Origin: Mucilaginibacter sp. JRF
GTDB taxonomy: Bacteria; Bacteroidota; Bacteroidia; Sphingobacteriales; Sphingobacteriaceae
Length of the DNA stretch: 64,000 nucleotides
Assembly (NCBI RefSeq): GCF_015223065.1
Contig: NZ_JADFBY010000003.1
Location: forward strand, 1-64,000
Reading direction: 5' to 3'
Positions 45,734 through 54,196 of this stretch are shown here, piece by piece (the stretch's first letter is position 1; every line of letters begins with the position of its first letter). The notes beneath the pieces are model-generated. The model was not told the DNA's origin. It was given only the letters and a program-made list of their open reading frames with translations, and ran no database searches. The position numbers and the translations under genes are program-made.

Positions 45734-45764
45734 CAAAAATACGAATAACTTATAACAGCAGAAA
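45734..45764 (-). promoter_or_regulatory. uvrB promoter, leaderless configuration
   Basis: Minus strand TTTC (45761-45764), 19 nt, TATTTTTG (45734-45741). Only six bases lie between the -7 box and the ATG. Confidence 0.68.
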
Positions 45765-45942
45765 GGTGAGGATGTTGTGATGAAACATAACAATTGAAAA
45801 GCTGACATAAACACCACACTTTTACACCGGTGCACCAACGCATCAAACCTACTCCACCAACAAAAAACACAACCTACTGAAACAGAATACTCAATCGCAC
45901 CGTTTAACCATCAACCAATTTTATTAACTATACCTATCTATC

Positions 45943-47463
45943 ATGAAAAAACTTTCAGGACTTAGGCTCATGCTGTGGGCTATTGTAATTATTTTATTTG
46001 CGAGTTGTAAAAAGCAGGAGGCGCCGGCAGATAACCCTGCCGATACCGACACTATCAAAAAAGAAACTGCTGCATCGCCCATTTTTACCAATGCTCTGCC
46101 ATCTATTGATAACGGCAGTTATTACGACCCATGGGTTATTCACGTTGGCGGCTTTTATTACTATTGCGGATCAGACGGTGGGCGGTTGTACATCACCAAA
46201 TCGGCCACGTTGCAAAACCTGATACAGCAAACCAAAACCTACATCTTTACCCCACCGGCAGGCACCATGTATTCATCAAACCTGTGGGCGCCCGAATTGC
46301 ATTATCGTGGCGGCCGATGGTACGTTTACTTTGCCGCTGATAATGGCAATAACGACAATCACCGCATGTTCGCGCTTGAAGGCGGCACCAACTCCGGCGA
46401 CCCGCTTGCGGGGGCTTACAACTACAAAGCCAAACTTACCCCCACTACTGATCGCTGGGCTATTGACGGGCATCCGTTCGATTTTAATGGCGAACAGTAT
46501 TTTGTATGGTCGGGATGGGAAGGCACCACCAACGTTTCGCAATATCTGTACATCGCTAAAATGAGCAACCCGTACACCATTACCGGCGAGCGTGTTGAAA
46601 TATCTCGCCCGGATTATGCCTGGGAAAAGGTGGGCACACCAACCGTTAACGAAGGGCCAACATCACTCATCAGCGGCAGCACAGTGAATATCATTTACTC
46701 AGCCAGCGGCAGCTGGACAAATGATTATTGCCTGGGTCGACTTACCTGTACTAACAGTAATTTGATGGCTAAATCATCGTGGGTAAAACAATCAACCGCC
46801 GCATTCTCTAAGTTTGGCAATGTTTACGGGCCGGGGCATGCCTCATTTGTAAAATCGCCCGACGGTATACAGTGGTGGATAGTTTACCACGCCGCCAATA
46901 CCAATGGCTCGGGCTGGGACAGGCGCCTGATGATGCAGCAATTTGCCTGGGATGGCAACATACCTTACTTCGGCATACCGATAGAAAAGGGCATACCTAT
47001 ACCATCGCCATCTGTAGGCGCGGCTTATGCCATGCCTGTGGCCAATGGCACGTATCGCATCAAATCAAAGGTAACCTCGCAATGTGTTGATGTACCCAGC
47101 GGCAGCACCACGCCCGGCGAGCAGATACAGCAATACACAGACAACGGCAACATCGCTCAAAAATGGGTGTTCACCAGTTTGGGGAATGGTTATTACAAGA
47201 TCACATCGGCGGCATCAAACCTGTGCCTTGATAACGCGGGCGGATCGCTCACGGCCGGTAACATTTTAATACAGTGGACAGATAACAACAACATAGCCCA
47301 GCAATGGCGTGTGCAGGATATGGGCAACGGCTACTTTAAACTCATTAACCGCCGCAGCCTGTTCGCACTCAACGTACCGCAAAGCAACCAAACGCCCGGC
47401 ACCAAGCTGGAGCAATGGTATGAAAACCAATACGACGCGGAACTGTGGCAGATAATACCGTAG
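45943..47463 (+). CDS. GH43-family lipoprotein with C-terminal ricin-type (CBM13) domain
   Basis: A 506-residue surface or periplasmic glycoside hydrolase. The lipobox LFASC places the lipidated Cys at 22. The five-bladed GH43 domain spans about 48-360, with Asp62 of SYYDPWVIHVGGFYYY as candidate base, Asp in WAIDGHPF, and Glu in TVNEGPTS as candidate acid. About 365-506 is a ricin-like lectin with three QxW-type words (AQKW, AQQW, ELW). GH43 enzymes cut arabinan or xylan side chains; the specificity here is not assigned. It stands alone, outside any SusCD locus. Confidence 0.86.
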   Translation: MKKLSGLRLMLWAIVIILFASCKKQEAPADNPADTDTIKKETAASPIFTNALPSIDNGSYYDPWVIHVGGFYYYCGSDGGRLYITKSATLQNLIQQTKTYIFTPPAGTMYSSNLWAPELHYRGGRWYVYFAADNGNNDNHRMFALEGGTNSGDPLAGAYNYKAKLTPTTDRWAIDGHPFDFNGEQYFVWSGWEGTTNVSQYLYIAKMSNPYTITGERVEISRPDYAWEKVGTPTVNEGPTSLISGSTVNIIYSASGSWTNDYCLGRLTCTNSNLMAKSSWVKQSTAAFSKFGNVYGPGHASFVKSPDGIQWWIVYHAANTNGSGWDRRLMMQQFAWDGNIPYFGIPIEKGIPIPSPSVGAAYAMPVANGTYRIKSKVTSQCVDVPSGSTTPGEQIQQYTDNGNIAQKWVFTSLGNGYYKITSAASNLCLDNAGGSLTAGNILIQWTDNNNIAQQWRVQDMGNGYFKLINRRSLFALNVPQSNQTPGTKLEQWYENQYDAELWQIIP

Positions 47464-47481
47464 ATATTACTTAGTTTATTT

Positions 47482-47520
47482 AAAAGCCTCTCTGAATTAA
47501 TTTGGAGAGGCTTTTAATTT
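47482..47520 (+). terminator. Terminator of the GH43 gene
   Basis: AAAAGCCTCTC (47482-47492) pairs with GAGAGGCTTTT (47505-47515), followed by AATTTTT. Confidence 0.85.
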
Positions 47521-47625
47521 TTCAAGACATTTTACAAGCTTGTTATACATAAAAACAATAATCATTCAAGCACAAAAAACATTTTTGATTTATTTGCGTG
47601 TTGATTCATTACCCGATCTACTTAA

Positions 47626-48669
47626 ATGAAGCATCTATCAAACCTGTTAAATATCACTCACCCCATAGTACAAGCCCCCATGCTGGGCATTACCACTCCG
47701 GCTATGGTAGCTGCAGTGAGTAATGCAGGGGCTTTAGGCTCATTACCTGTTGGTGGCCTGTCGCCTGAGCGTACCCGGGAATTGATAAGAGCTACTAAGT
47801 CCTTAACAAACAGACCATTCGCAGTTAACTTGTTTGCCCACGAACCGGCACCTGAGATAAATAAAGCAGAAATTGAATTGATGCAGGATTTTTTGGCCGG
47901 GATATGTGCGGAGTACAGCATACCCTACCAGCGACAGGATGCGGACGCGTTTAAATTTTACTATTATGAGGATTTGATAGACGTGCTGTTAGAAGAAAAC
48001 ATCCCCATTGTAAGTGTTACTTTCGGGCAGTTAAAGCCTGATGTTATCTCGGCACTAAAACAAAACAATGTTAAACTCATCGGTACAGCAACCGGTGTTG
48101 CCGAGGCTAAGATTTTGGCACAAAGTGGTGTGGATGCTATAACCGTTCAGGGTATAGAAGCGGGTGGTCATCGTGGTAGTTTTTTACCTGAATCAGATTT
48201 ACCACAAGTGGGATTATTTTCACTATTACCGCAAGTGGCGGGCGAGGTTGACCTGCCTTTATTGGCGGCCGGAGGTATTTACGACGCTCGGACTGTAAAA
48301 GCGGCATTTGCGCTGGGCACGGCGGGTGTACAGGTAGGCAGTATATTTATTATTGCCGATGAGAGCGCCGCGAGCGAGGCGTACAAACAAGCTGTGCTTA
48401 ACTCCACCGACACATCAACGGCATTAACCCGCGCCTTTTCGGGCAAATGGGCCAGGGGTATACAAAACGAGTTTATGCAGCGTATGCAGGCCAGCGGTCT
48501 GCCCATCCCCTACTATACCATACAAAACCAACTGATGAGTTCGATAAGGGCACATGCTCAAAAGCATAACATTAAAGATTTTATAGCTTTATGGGCCGGG
48601 CAATCCGCCGGGAAAAGCGTGAGAGCCTCGACCCATCAAATTATTACCGCTTTAATAAATATGTTATAA
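47626..48669 (+). CDS. Nitronate monooxygenase family flavoprotein
   Basis: A 347-residue TIM-barrel FMN enzyme of the 2-nitropropane dioxygenase/NMO family, which oxidises alkyl nitronates such as propionate 3-nitronate. Visible features are PIVQAPMLGITTPAMVAAVSN at the N-terminus, the DAITVQGIEAGGHRGS loop that carries the catalytic His of the class, and the phosphate-binding AAGGIYDARTVKAAF. No signal peptide. Monocistronic; converges on a lipoprotein gene 20 nt away. Confidence 0.88.
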   Translation: MKHLSNLLNITHPIVQAPMLGITTPAMVAAVSNAGALGSLPVGGLSPERTRELIRATKSLTNRPFAVNLFAHEPAPEINKAEIELMQDFLAGICAEYSIPYQRQDADAFKFYYYEDLIDVLLEENIPIVSVTFGQLKPDVISALKQNNVKLIGTATGVAEAKILAQSGVDAITVQGIEAGGHRGSFLPESDLPQVGLFSLLPQVAGEVDLPLLAAGGIYDARTVKAAFALGTAGVQVGSIFIIADESAASEAYKQAVLNSTDTSTALTRAFSGKWARGIQNEFMQRMQASGLPIPYYTIQNQLMSSIRAHAQKHNIKDFIALWAGQSAGKSVRASTHQIITALINML

Positions 48670-48688
48670 ATCAGACAACCGACGCAGG

Positions 48689-49714
48689 TCAGTCTTTCTT
48701 CATCACCCTCCTGATCACATTAAAATGATTATCCATGATGTACATCCGGTTATCATTGATACAAATACCTGATGCTCCGGCAAACAAAGCTGTATCAATC
48801 GGTCCATCATAAACAGCGAATACCGAATGTCTGGATATTGGTGTTTCTACTCCCGTAGTTGTCATGTGGGTTAGCTTGGCAATGCCGTAAGCTAAAAACA
48901 GCGATTCAACCGGTGATCTGTTAAAATTCTTATCTCGTTTTGCCACAGCCAGATCTGTAATAGACGTGTTTTGAATTTCATCATTACCATACACAAACGG
49001 AATAAGCTTAACTGTAGTAACGGCACCTTGTAATGTTACGCGGCGTACGCTTTTAAAGCGCCGTGGGCCATTGCCATCAATAACCCATAAATAACCATCG
49101 GCAGACAGCTTAATTGTAGTTACGTTATTAAATTTAGCTTTATTACCTACGCCATCCTCAAGTCCGGTAACGCCATTGCCTGCCAAAACCGATGCTGTGC
49201 CATCCGGGGTAACCTTAACAATTCTGTTATTTCCGGTATCGGCAATGTAGAGTGTATTATCAGGTGCTATGGCCAGATCGTAAGGCAAATACAACCCGTA
49301 AATTACATTTACCTCTATAGGTGTAAATACTCCGCTTTGCGATATCTTAGCTATCTTATTACCACCAACGGTTGTATATATGTCGCCATTTTTAGCGGCC
49401 TTTAGGGCAAAAAACGGCAACTTAGCCAAATAAAAAGGCTTTACAACCCCACCCGGACTAATTTTGTAAATACCCTCATAAGGAACGGTAACATATATAT
49501 TTCCTGTACCATCACTACAAATTCTGTTTCCGGCTATGCTTCGTACATAGGTGCTTACCATTATGGGGTTGGTGGCGGCAAGTTTAGCGAGGGCATCATT
49601 GCTTGCCGATGTAGCTTGTGGGGTAATTGGCTCATCTTTTTTACAACCGGTGTAAACCAATAATGTGGCAATGAGCAAACATAGGGTGCTGATTTTGTAA
49701 AAAACACCTTTCAT
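48689..49714 (-). CDS. NHL-repeat lipoprotein
   Basis: A 341-residue lipoprotein (lipobox LVYTGC, Cys24). After a Ser/Ala/Pro linker, four to six NHL-type beta-propeller blades can be seen (NRICSDGTGNIYVTVPYEG, then LAIAPDNTLYIADTGNNRIVKV near residue 150). A blade-like GYLWVIDGNGPRR and a C-terminal ICINDNRMYIMDNHFNVIRRV complete it. Such propellers are mostly binding scaffolds. No partner gene is seen. Convergent with the NMO gene. Confidence 0.82.
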   Translation of the reverse strand: MKGVFYKISTLCLLIATLLVYTGCKKDEPITPQATSASNDALAKLAATNPIMVSTYVRSIAGNRICSDGTGNIYVTVPYEGIYKISPGGVVKPFYLAKLPFFALKAAKNGDIYTTVGGNKIAKISQSGVFTPIEVNVIYGLYLPYDLAIAPDNTLYIADTGNNRIVKVTPDGTASVLAGNGVTGLEDGVGNKAKFNNVTTIKLSADGYLWVIDGNGPRRFKSVRRVTLQGAVTTVKLIPFVYGNDEIQNTSITDLAVAKRDKNFNRSPVESLFLAYGIAKLTHMTTTGVETPISRHSVFAVYDGPIDTALFAGASGICINDNRMYIMDNHFNVIRRVMKKD

Positions 49715-50022
49715 GGCATGTGTTTTTTCTTAGTTACAATTAATAACGGGGGAAGAAAAAGCACCAAGCAATTTTACGGCGTATCTAATTTATTGTACTC
49801 ATAATATAAATACATCCACCTAAATATTATTGTACCATAATATGCGTATCGTCAACTTATTTGCATCACTAAAAAAATATTATCAACTGATATTACTTTC
49901 ACTATATTAGCCCTTTATACGCTAAAATTACTATGATCAACAAGGCTGAAAGGCGCTTATTTTGAGCCGATAACGTTAGCGAGATAATTTGTATTAAAGT
50001 TTGGTGCGACGGATTGTTTTCC
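49715..50022. other. Intergenic region, AT-rich, promoter only
   Basis: About 300 nt between divergent genes. Apart from the promoter-like pair at 49961-49991 I see no RNA, repeat or credible small gene. Confidence 0.5.
49961..49991 (+). promoter_or_regulatory. Possible promoter of sensor kinase
   Basis: TTTG (49961-49964), 20 nt, then TAATTTG (49985-49991), one base shorter than TAnnTTTG. Confidence 0.4.
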
Positions 50023-51357
50023 ATGTTTAAAAGGTTAAATGAGGTTTGGTTTAAGCTGATCGGCAATTCGTCGGTATTTTCGTTAGAGAGCCGGATATTC
50101 CATTCCATTAGCATTGGTTTAATTATCATGTCTGTCGCGTATATTCCCTACAACTTTTTTGTAGGCATGTATGTGGCCTGCGCATCTAACTTATTGGTGG
50201 AGCTATTCTTTTTATACCAGTACTATAATTCCCGTTTTCGTTACAAATCGCACAGCACGGTAGTGTTTGCCATAACCGGGTTGCTTATTTTTTCGGTTAA
50301 TTACTTTGCCAACTCGGGCATTGATGGCTCAACCGATCTGATCTGGCCGGCGTTCCTGTTACTACTGTTCGCTATTTCGCCTTACCGGTATCATTTTACC
50401 TGGCTTGTTATCTACCTCATATTTTTCACCATACTTCATATCGCGGCCTACTATCACCCCGAACTGGTTGACCACCCGTTTACCGCGGGCAAAGGCGAAC
50501 TGATAGACCGCATTACCATTATACCCATACCAATAGTAGTAACCTATTTGGTAATTAAATACATACGCCGCAGTTACGATAAAGAGCGCGCCTCGGTTAC
50601 CGAAAAGGCACTTGCCATTGAGGAGCAAAACCACCAGATACTTTTACAAAAAGACCAGCTTGAACAAAGCGACGCCGAAAAGAACAAGCTCATGTCCATC
50701 ATATCGCACGATATGCGGGCCCCCCTCATTAACATACAAGGCTACCTGGAACTACTTAGCGAGAATGAGTTGCAAATAAGCGACCGCGCTTCTATTGAGC
50801 ACGACCTGTTAGTAGCCACCAACAGCACGCTGGATATGCTGACCAATTTGCTGCAATGGTCACGATCGCAAATGCAGGGCGCATCGGTTAATCTGGCAGC
50901 TGTAAATTTGCTCAGCACACTAAAAAACACGCTGGAAATAAGTGTTGCGCAAGCCCATAAAAAAAGCATTATAATAACGCACGATATAGCGCCCGGCATA
51001 ACCGTAATTGCCGATGCCGATATGCTGCAATTGGTGATACGTAACCTGATAAGCAACGCCATAAAATTCACCCCTAATAAGGGCACTATCAATATTACCA
51101 CGCAGGCACTACAGCACGAGTGCAAAATAACCGTTAGCGATAACGGCCAGGGCATTCCACTTGATAAGCAGGACAAAATATTCTCCATCAACACCCAACC
51201 GGGCATGGGCACCAATAACGAAAAAGGCGTTGGCCTGGGCTTACACCTATGTAAGGAGTTTATCGAGCGCCAGGGCGGCCGCATCAGCTTTGAAAGTACC
51301 GTGGGTAAAGGTTCCTGCTTTTTTGTTTTTATACCGATGGATGGTGGGGTAAGCTAA
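50023..51357 (+). CDS. Membrane-bound sensor histidine kinase
   Basis: A 444-residue kinase from ATG 50023 (a TTG three codons earlier is less likely). Residues 25-180 contain about six membrane segments with short loops, an integral-membrane sensor without a large external domain. Then a coiled coil (EEQNHQILLQKDQLEQSDAEK) leads into HisKA with His229 in SIISHDMRAPL. The ATPase domain follows with NLISNAIKFTP, DNGQGIP and GVGLGLHLCKEF. No response regulator is nearby, and converges on the RT cassette 30 nt away. Confidence 0.88.
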   Translation: MFKRLNEVWFKLIGNSSVFSLESRIFHSISIGLIIMSVAYIPYNFFVGMYVACASNLLVELFFLYQYYNSRFRYKSHSTVVFAITGLLIFSVNYFANSGIDGSTDLIWPAFLLLLFAISPYRYHFTWLVIYLIFFTILHIAAYYHPELVDHPFTAGKGELIDRITIIPIPIVVTYLVIKYIRRSYDKERASVTEKALAIEEQNHQILLQKDQLEQSDAEKNKLMSIISHDMRAPLINIQGYLELLSENELQISDRASIEHDLLVATNSTLDMLTNLLQWSRSQMQGASVNLAAVNLLSTLKNTLEISVAQAHKKSIIITHDIAPGITVIADADMLQLVIRNLISNAIKFTPNKGTINITTQALQHECKITVSDNGQGIPLDKQDKIFSINTQPGMGTNNEKGVGLGLHLCKEFIERQGGRISFESTVGKGSCFFVFIPMDGGVS

Positions 51358-51386
51358 AAAGTCTATTAAACAATATACTTAAAGAG

Positions 51387-52175
51387 CTATTTATAATTTG
51401 CTATTGCTTTATAAGCATTATACTGCTTTAATACGGATTCTATATATTTATCAACACCAGGTTTATTCCGGTGAGATATTATTTCTTTAGGTAGAAATAG
51501 CTTTCCTTTTCTAATAATGATTCCGGTTACCTCACAAGAATGTTTTCTGTAATGTATTTTTCTGTGATTAACAAAGAATCCATTTTGCTTCAAAGTCTCA
51601 AGTATTTGATTAGTATGCTTTTTAAAACACTCTATCGAGGAAAAAGTAAGGTCATCAACAAATACAGTAAAGGTGATATTTCTTTCTTTGCAAAACGTTT
51701 CTAAAAATTCAGCTGTTGACGAAAACACCAGATTGGCCAAAGTAGTTGAAGTAGGTGCACCTTGCGGTAGCGACCCTTTATAGGTAGTAAGATTTGTTAT
51801 AGCTCTGGCTTCATTCCAAGTAAAACCTCTACTAATTAAGGTTTGATGAACTTGTGAATTAGTGATATTATTAAAGAATCCTTTTAAATCCACAGTAAAA
51901 AAGAATCTGCCGCTAATATGTTCTAAAGCATTTACTACGTTGTTCCTTTCCGTTATTCCACCATACATACAATCAGGTATTTCCAAGTTTTTGAGCTGAT
52001 CATTTAATCCTCTTTGCAATACCTTTATATAATATACTGGCTTTATTATGTCACGCTTTTTAAATGAACCATCACTATTTTCCTGGGGGGTACCAAATTT
52101 CATTTTAGGCTGAGTCGTTTCCTGATAAAATTTACCGGGTGACTGTTGTAAGTGAGTGAATGTGGAACCTGGCAT
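51387..52175 (-). CDS. Retron-type reverse transcriptase
   Basis: A 262-residue reverse transcriptase. RT motifs in order: RDIIKPVYYIKVLQ (41-54), YGGI (71-74), FTVDLKGFF with Asp96, LPQGAPTS (136-143), the catalytic FVDD (172-175), GFFVNHRKIH (199-208) and EVTGIII, where VTG (216-218) is a mark of retron RTs. No maturase or endonuclease domain. Shorter than most retron RTs (about 300), with a short N-terminus; it begins 1 nt after the 77-residue ORF. More A+T-rich than its neighbours, suggesting transfer. Retrons act in phage defence; that role is inferred. Confidence 0.82.
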   Translation of the reverse strand: MPGSTFTHLQQSPGKFYQETTQPKMKFGTPQENSDGSFKKRDIIKPVYYIKVLQRGLNDQLKNLEIPDCMYGGITERNNVVNALEHISGRFFFTVDLKGFFNNITNSQVHQTLISRGFTWNEARAITNLTTYKGSLPQGAPTSTTLANLVFSSTAEFLETFCKERNITFTVFVDDLTFSSIECFKKHTNQILETLKQNGFFVNHRKIHYRKHSCEVTGIIIRKGKLFLPKEIISHRNKPGVDKYIESVLKQYNAYKAIANYK

Positions 52176-52176
52176 A

Positions 52177-52410
52177 TTACACTTTCAAATTTGAAGAATA
52201 GAAAAATGAACCGGGGCGAGATTCAGTAAATATTAAGTCAATCAGTCGCTTGAGTAATTCAATAATCAAGATTACCAAAGTAATCTTTTTCATCTTACCC
52301 AGTTTGACAATCAGCAATTTAAACAAAAACTGATCCGCTTTTGAAAACTTTTCTCCGTTGTTTAAATAAATTTTTTCTAATTGCTTTCGAATTTGCTTAC
52401 GCTTTTTCAT
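52177..52410 (-). CDS. Small basic protein, candidate retron accessory/effector
   Basis: A 77-residue frame: a very basic N-terminus (MKKRKQIRKQLEKIYL) and a hydrophobic stretch KKITLVILIIELLKRLIDLIF (about 41-61) that could be a membrane helix or amphipathic helix. The tail ends in YSSNLKV. Its TAA lies 1 nt before the RT ATG, so the two are coupled. The DNA also contains a perfect 8-bp hairpin (52268-52275 with 52280-52287), so part of it might instead be structured RNA. Family not recognised. Confidence 0.55.
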   Translation of the reverse strand: MKKRKQIRKQLEKIYLNNGEKFSKADQFLFKLLIVKLGKMKKITLVILIIELLKRLIDLIFTESRPGSFFYSSNLKV

Positions 52411-52422
52411 GGCATTGGTTTT

Positions 52423-52535
52423 TTATTCGGAATTATTTCCGCCGCAAGTACCACCCATTACCATGTTTATGTTTCAAAAAACTTAGACCCGGTTTGTTAA
52501 AACTCATTATGGATTTTCCGCCGCAAAGCGAATAA
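52423..52535 (-). ncRNA. Candidate retron non-coding RNA (msr-msd) region
   Basis: Upstream of the RT unit, TTATTCG (52423-52429) and CGAATAA (52529-52535) are complementary and could be the a1/a2 ends. Just inside, the 12-bp word TTTCCGCCGCAA occurs as a direct repeat (52436-52447 and 52515-52526). No long msd stem is obvious to the eye, and the enclosed 100 nt is short for a retron RNA, so the boundaries are tentative. The upstream part 52536-52698 is AT-rich with one hairpin (52538-52552) and no gene. Confidence 0.35.
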
Positions 52536-52698
52536 GCCTTCTTAAAAAGAAGTATTAAATAATGGCAATGGACACAATTAGATTGTCAAAGAACTTATTT
52601 AAAGATAAGATACCAGAATAATATAGCTCAAGTCAATCTTATTAACATATTAACAATAAATGCTTTAATGCGAATTAATAAAATCTTGAGCACATAGC

Positions 52699-52730
52699 AA
52701 AAAAAGCCTCAAATCTTTCGACTTAAGGCC
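52699..52730 (-). terminator. Terminator of the tRNA-fMet transcript
   Basis: On the minus strand GCCTTAAGTC (52720-52729) pairs with GATTTGAGGC (52706-52715) allowing G-U pairs, loop GAAA, followed by seven T. Confidence 0.8.
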
Positions 52731-52744
52731 TTTTGATCGGTAGG

Positions 52745-52817
<73 letters not shown>

Positions 52818-52920
52818 CTGTATTTGGTATTGTACATAACGGGCATAACTCCGTAATGTTTGCTCCTTTATAAAAAAGAAGTCTTTTTGTTTTGCAGTCA
52901 GGCTGCTGTTTTGAAAGCAA

Positions 52921-52949
52921 AGGCCTTAAGTCGGTAAGACTTAAGGCCT
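52921..52949. terminator. Perfect 12-bp hairpin between the tRNA copies
   Basis: AGGCCTTAAGTC (52921-52932) pairs with GACTTAAGGCCT (52938-52949). It follows tRNA copy 2 on the minus strand, but only TTTGCTTTC follows, so termination may be partial. It may also mark the processing point between the two tRNAs. Confidence 0.55.
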
Positions 52950-52962
52950 CAAACTTTTTAGG

Positions 52963-53035
<73 letters not shown>

Positions 53036-53120
53036 CTATATTGTGCTTTTGTTTTCTTTCTCGTCATAACCTCGAAAAAGCCTTTTCAAATATCGAAATC
53101 GAAATTAAGATTTGTTTTGA

Positions 53121-53152
53121 ATTGGACTGCAAAGATATAATTCGTTTCTTTG
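53121..53152 (+). promoter_or_regulatory. era promoter overlapping the tRNA promoter
   Basis: ATTG (53121-53124), 20 nt, TTTCTTTG (53145-53152). The 13-bp perfect inverted repeat TTGGACTGCAAAG (53122-53134) with its complement (53148-53160) places the -33 of each promoter on the -7 region of the other. Confidence 0.6.
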
Positions 53153-53160
53153 CAGTCCAA
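53130..53160 (-). promoter_or_regulatory. tRNA-fMet promoter
   Basis: Minus strand TTG (53158-53160), 20 nt, TATCTTTG (53130-53137), an exact TAnnTTTG box about 95 nt from tRNA copy 2. It shares a palindrome with the era promoter. Confidence 0.75.
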
Positions 53161-53182
53161 AAATATTTTAAAAAAAGTTTTT

Positions 53183-54058
53183 ATGAGTCACAGGGCAGGT
53201 TTTGTTAGCATAATAGGTAAACCCAACGCAGGTAAATCAACGCTGATGAACCACCTCGTGGGCGAAAAAATGTCGGTAATTACGCCCAAGGCACAAACCA
53301 CCAGGCACCGTATTTTGGGTATTGTTAACGGCGATGATTACCAAATTGTATTTTCAGATACCCCGGGCATCATCAAACCACACTATGCCCTGCACGAGAG
53401 CATGATGCACCAGGTTGAAGGCTCCATTGTTGATGCCGACCTGATATTGCTGGTTACCGATATTAACGAAAAGCACGACGAGGACGATGTGATCAAAAAG
53501 CTGCAAGGCTCGTTAGCGCCGCTGGCCATATTGATCAACAAGATCGATCAGTCGGACGCCGAAGTTGTAAAACAAAAGGTTGAATACTGGCAGCAAAAGC
53601 TTAACCCGAAGGCGGTGTTCGCCATATCGGCCCTGCACGAGCATAACCTGAAAGCCATTATGGATTTTATAATGGAGCACTTGCCCGAGCATCCGGCGTA
53701 TTATGATAAGGACGCGCTGACAGACCGTAACGACCGCTTTTTCGCGTCGGAAATGATACGTGCCCAGGTATTCAAACAATACAAAAAGGAGATACCGTAC
53801 AGCACCGAGGTTATTGTTACCGCCTTTGTTGAGGGCGAAACCTTACACCGCATCAGCGCCGAAATAATTGTGGAGCGCGATTCGCAAAAAAACATCCTGA
53901 TAGGCAAAAACGGCGAAATGCTGAAAATAGTAGGCAAATATGCCCGTCTGGATATGGAGGAGTTCTTTCAGCGCAAGGTATTCCTGGAGATGTTCGTAAA
54001 AGTTATCCCCGACTGGCGCAGCAAAAAGAACTATTTAAAGAAGTTTGGATACGAGTAA
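53183..54058 (+). CDS. era: GTPase Era
   Basis: A 291-residue ribosome-assembly GTPase binding the 3' end of 16S rRNA. G1 is GKPNAGKST (12-20), G3 DTPGI, G4 NKID and G5 SAL. The C-terminal KH domain has ILIGKNGEMLKIVGKYAR. Start chosen at ATG 53183 (MSHRAGFVSIIGKPN), because the TTG at 53150 lies within the promoter. Followed by a repeat and then der, the second ribosome GTPase gene. Confidence 0.96.
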   Translation: MSHRAGFVSIIGKPNAGKSTLMNHLVGEKMSVITPKAQTTRHRILGIVNGDDYQIVFSDTPGIIKPHYALHESMMHQVEGSIVDADLILLVTDINEKHDEDDVIKKLQGSLAPLAILINKIDQSDAEVVKQKVEYWQQKLNPKAVFAISALHEHNLKAIMDFIMEHLPEHPAYYDKDALTDRNDRFFASEMIRAQVFKQYKKEIPYSTEVIVTAFVEGETLHRISAEIIVERDSQKNILIGKNGEMLKIVGKYARLDMEEFFQRKVFLEMFVKVIPDWRSKKNYLKKFGYE

Positions 54059-54064
54059 TATATA

Positions 54065-54187
54065 AGATATGAGATATTAGACGTGAGATTTGAGATAATC
54101 TTCCGTCCTTTGTCTTACAAATTTAGATGTAGTTAAGTATATATGTTGGCGTGCCATCTCATATCTTAAATCTCACATCTCAAATCT
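54065..54187. repeat. Heptad repeat, AGAT/ATCT family, inverted arms
   Basis: AGAT-type words start at 54065, 54072, 54079, 54086 and 54093. ATCT words start at 54156, 54163, 54170, 54177 and 54184, all 7 bp apart. The arms are reverse complements around a core of about 59 nt and could fold into a 33-bp hairpin. Lies between era and der. Confidence 0.85.
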
Positions 54188-54196
54188 AAAAACAGA

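Noticed and set aside
51387-52175. Group II intron or diversity-generating retroelement RT
   Set aside because: No maturase or HNH domain, no domain V-like hairpin, and no template/variable repeat pair or target gene nearby.
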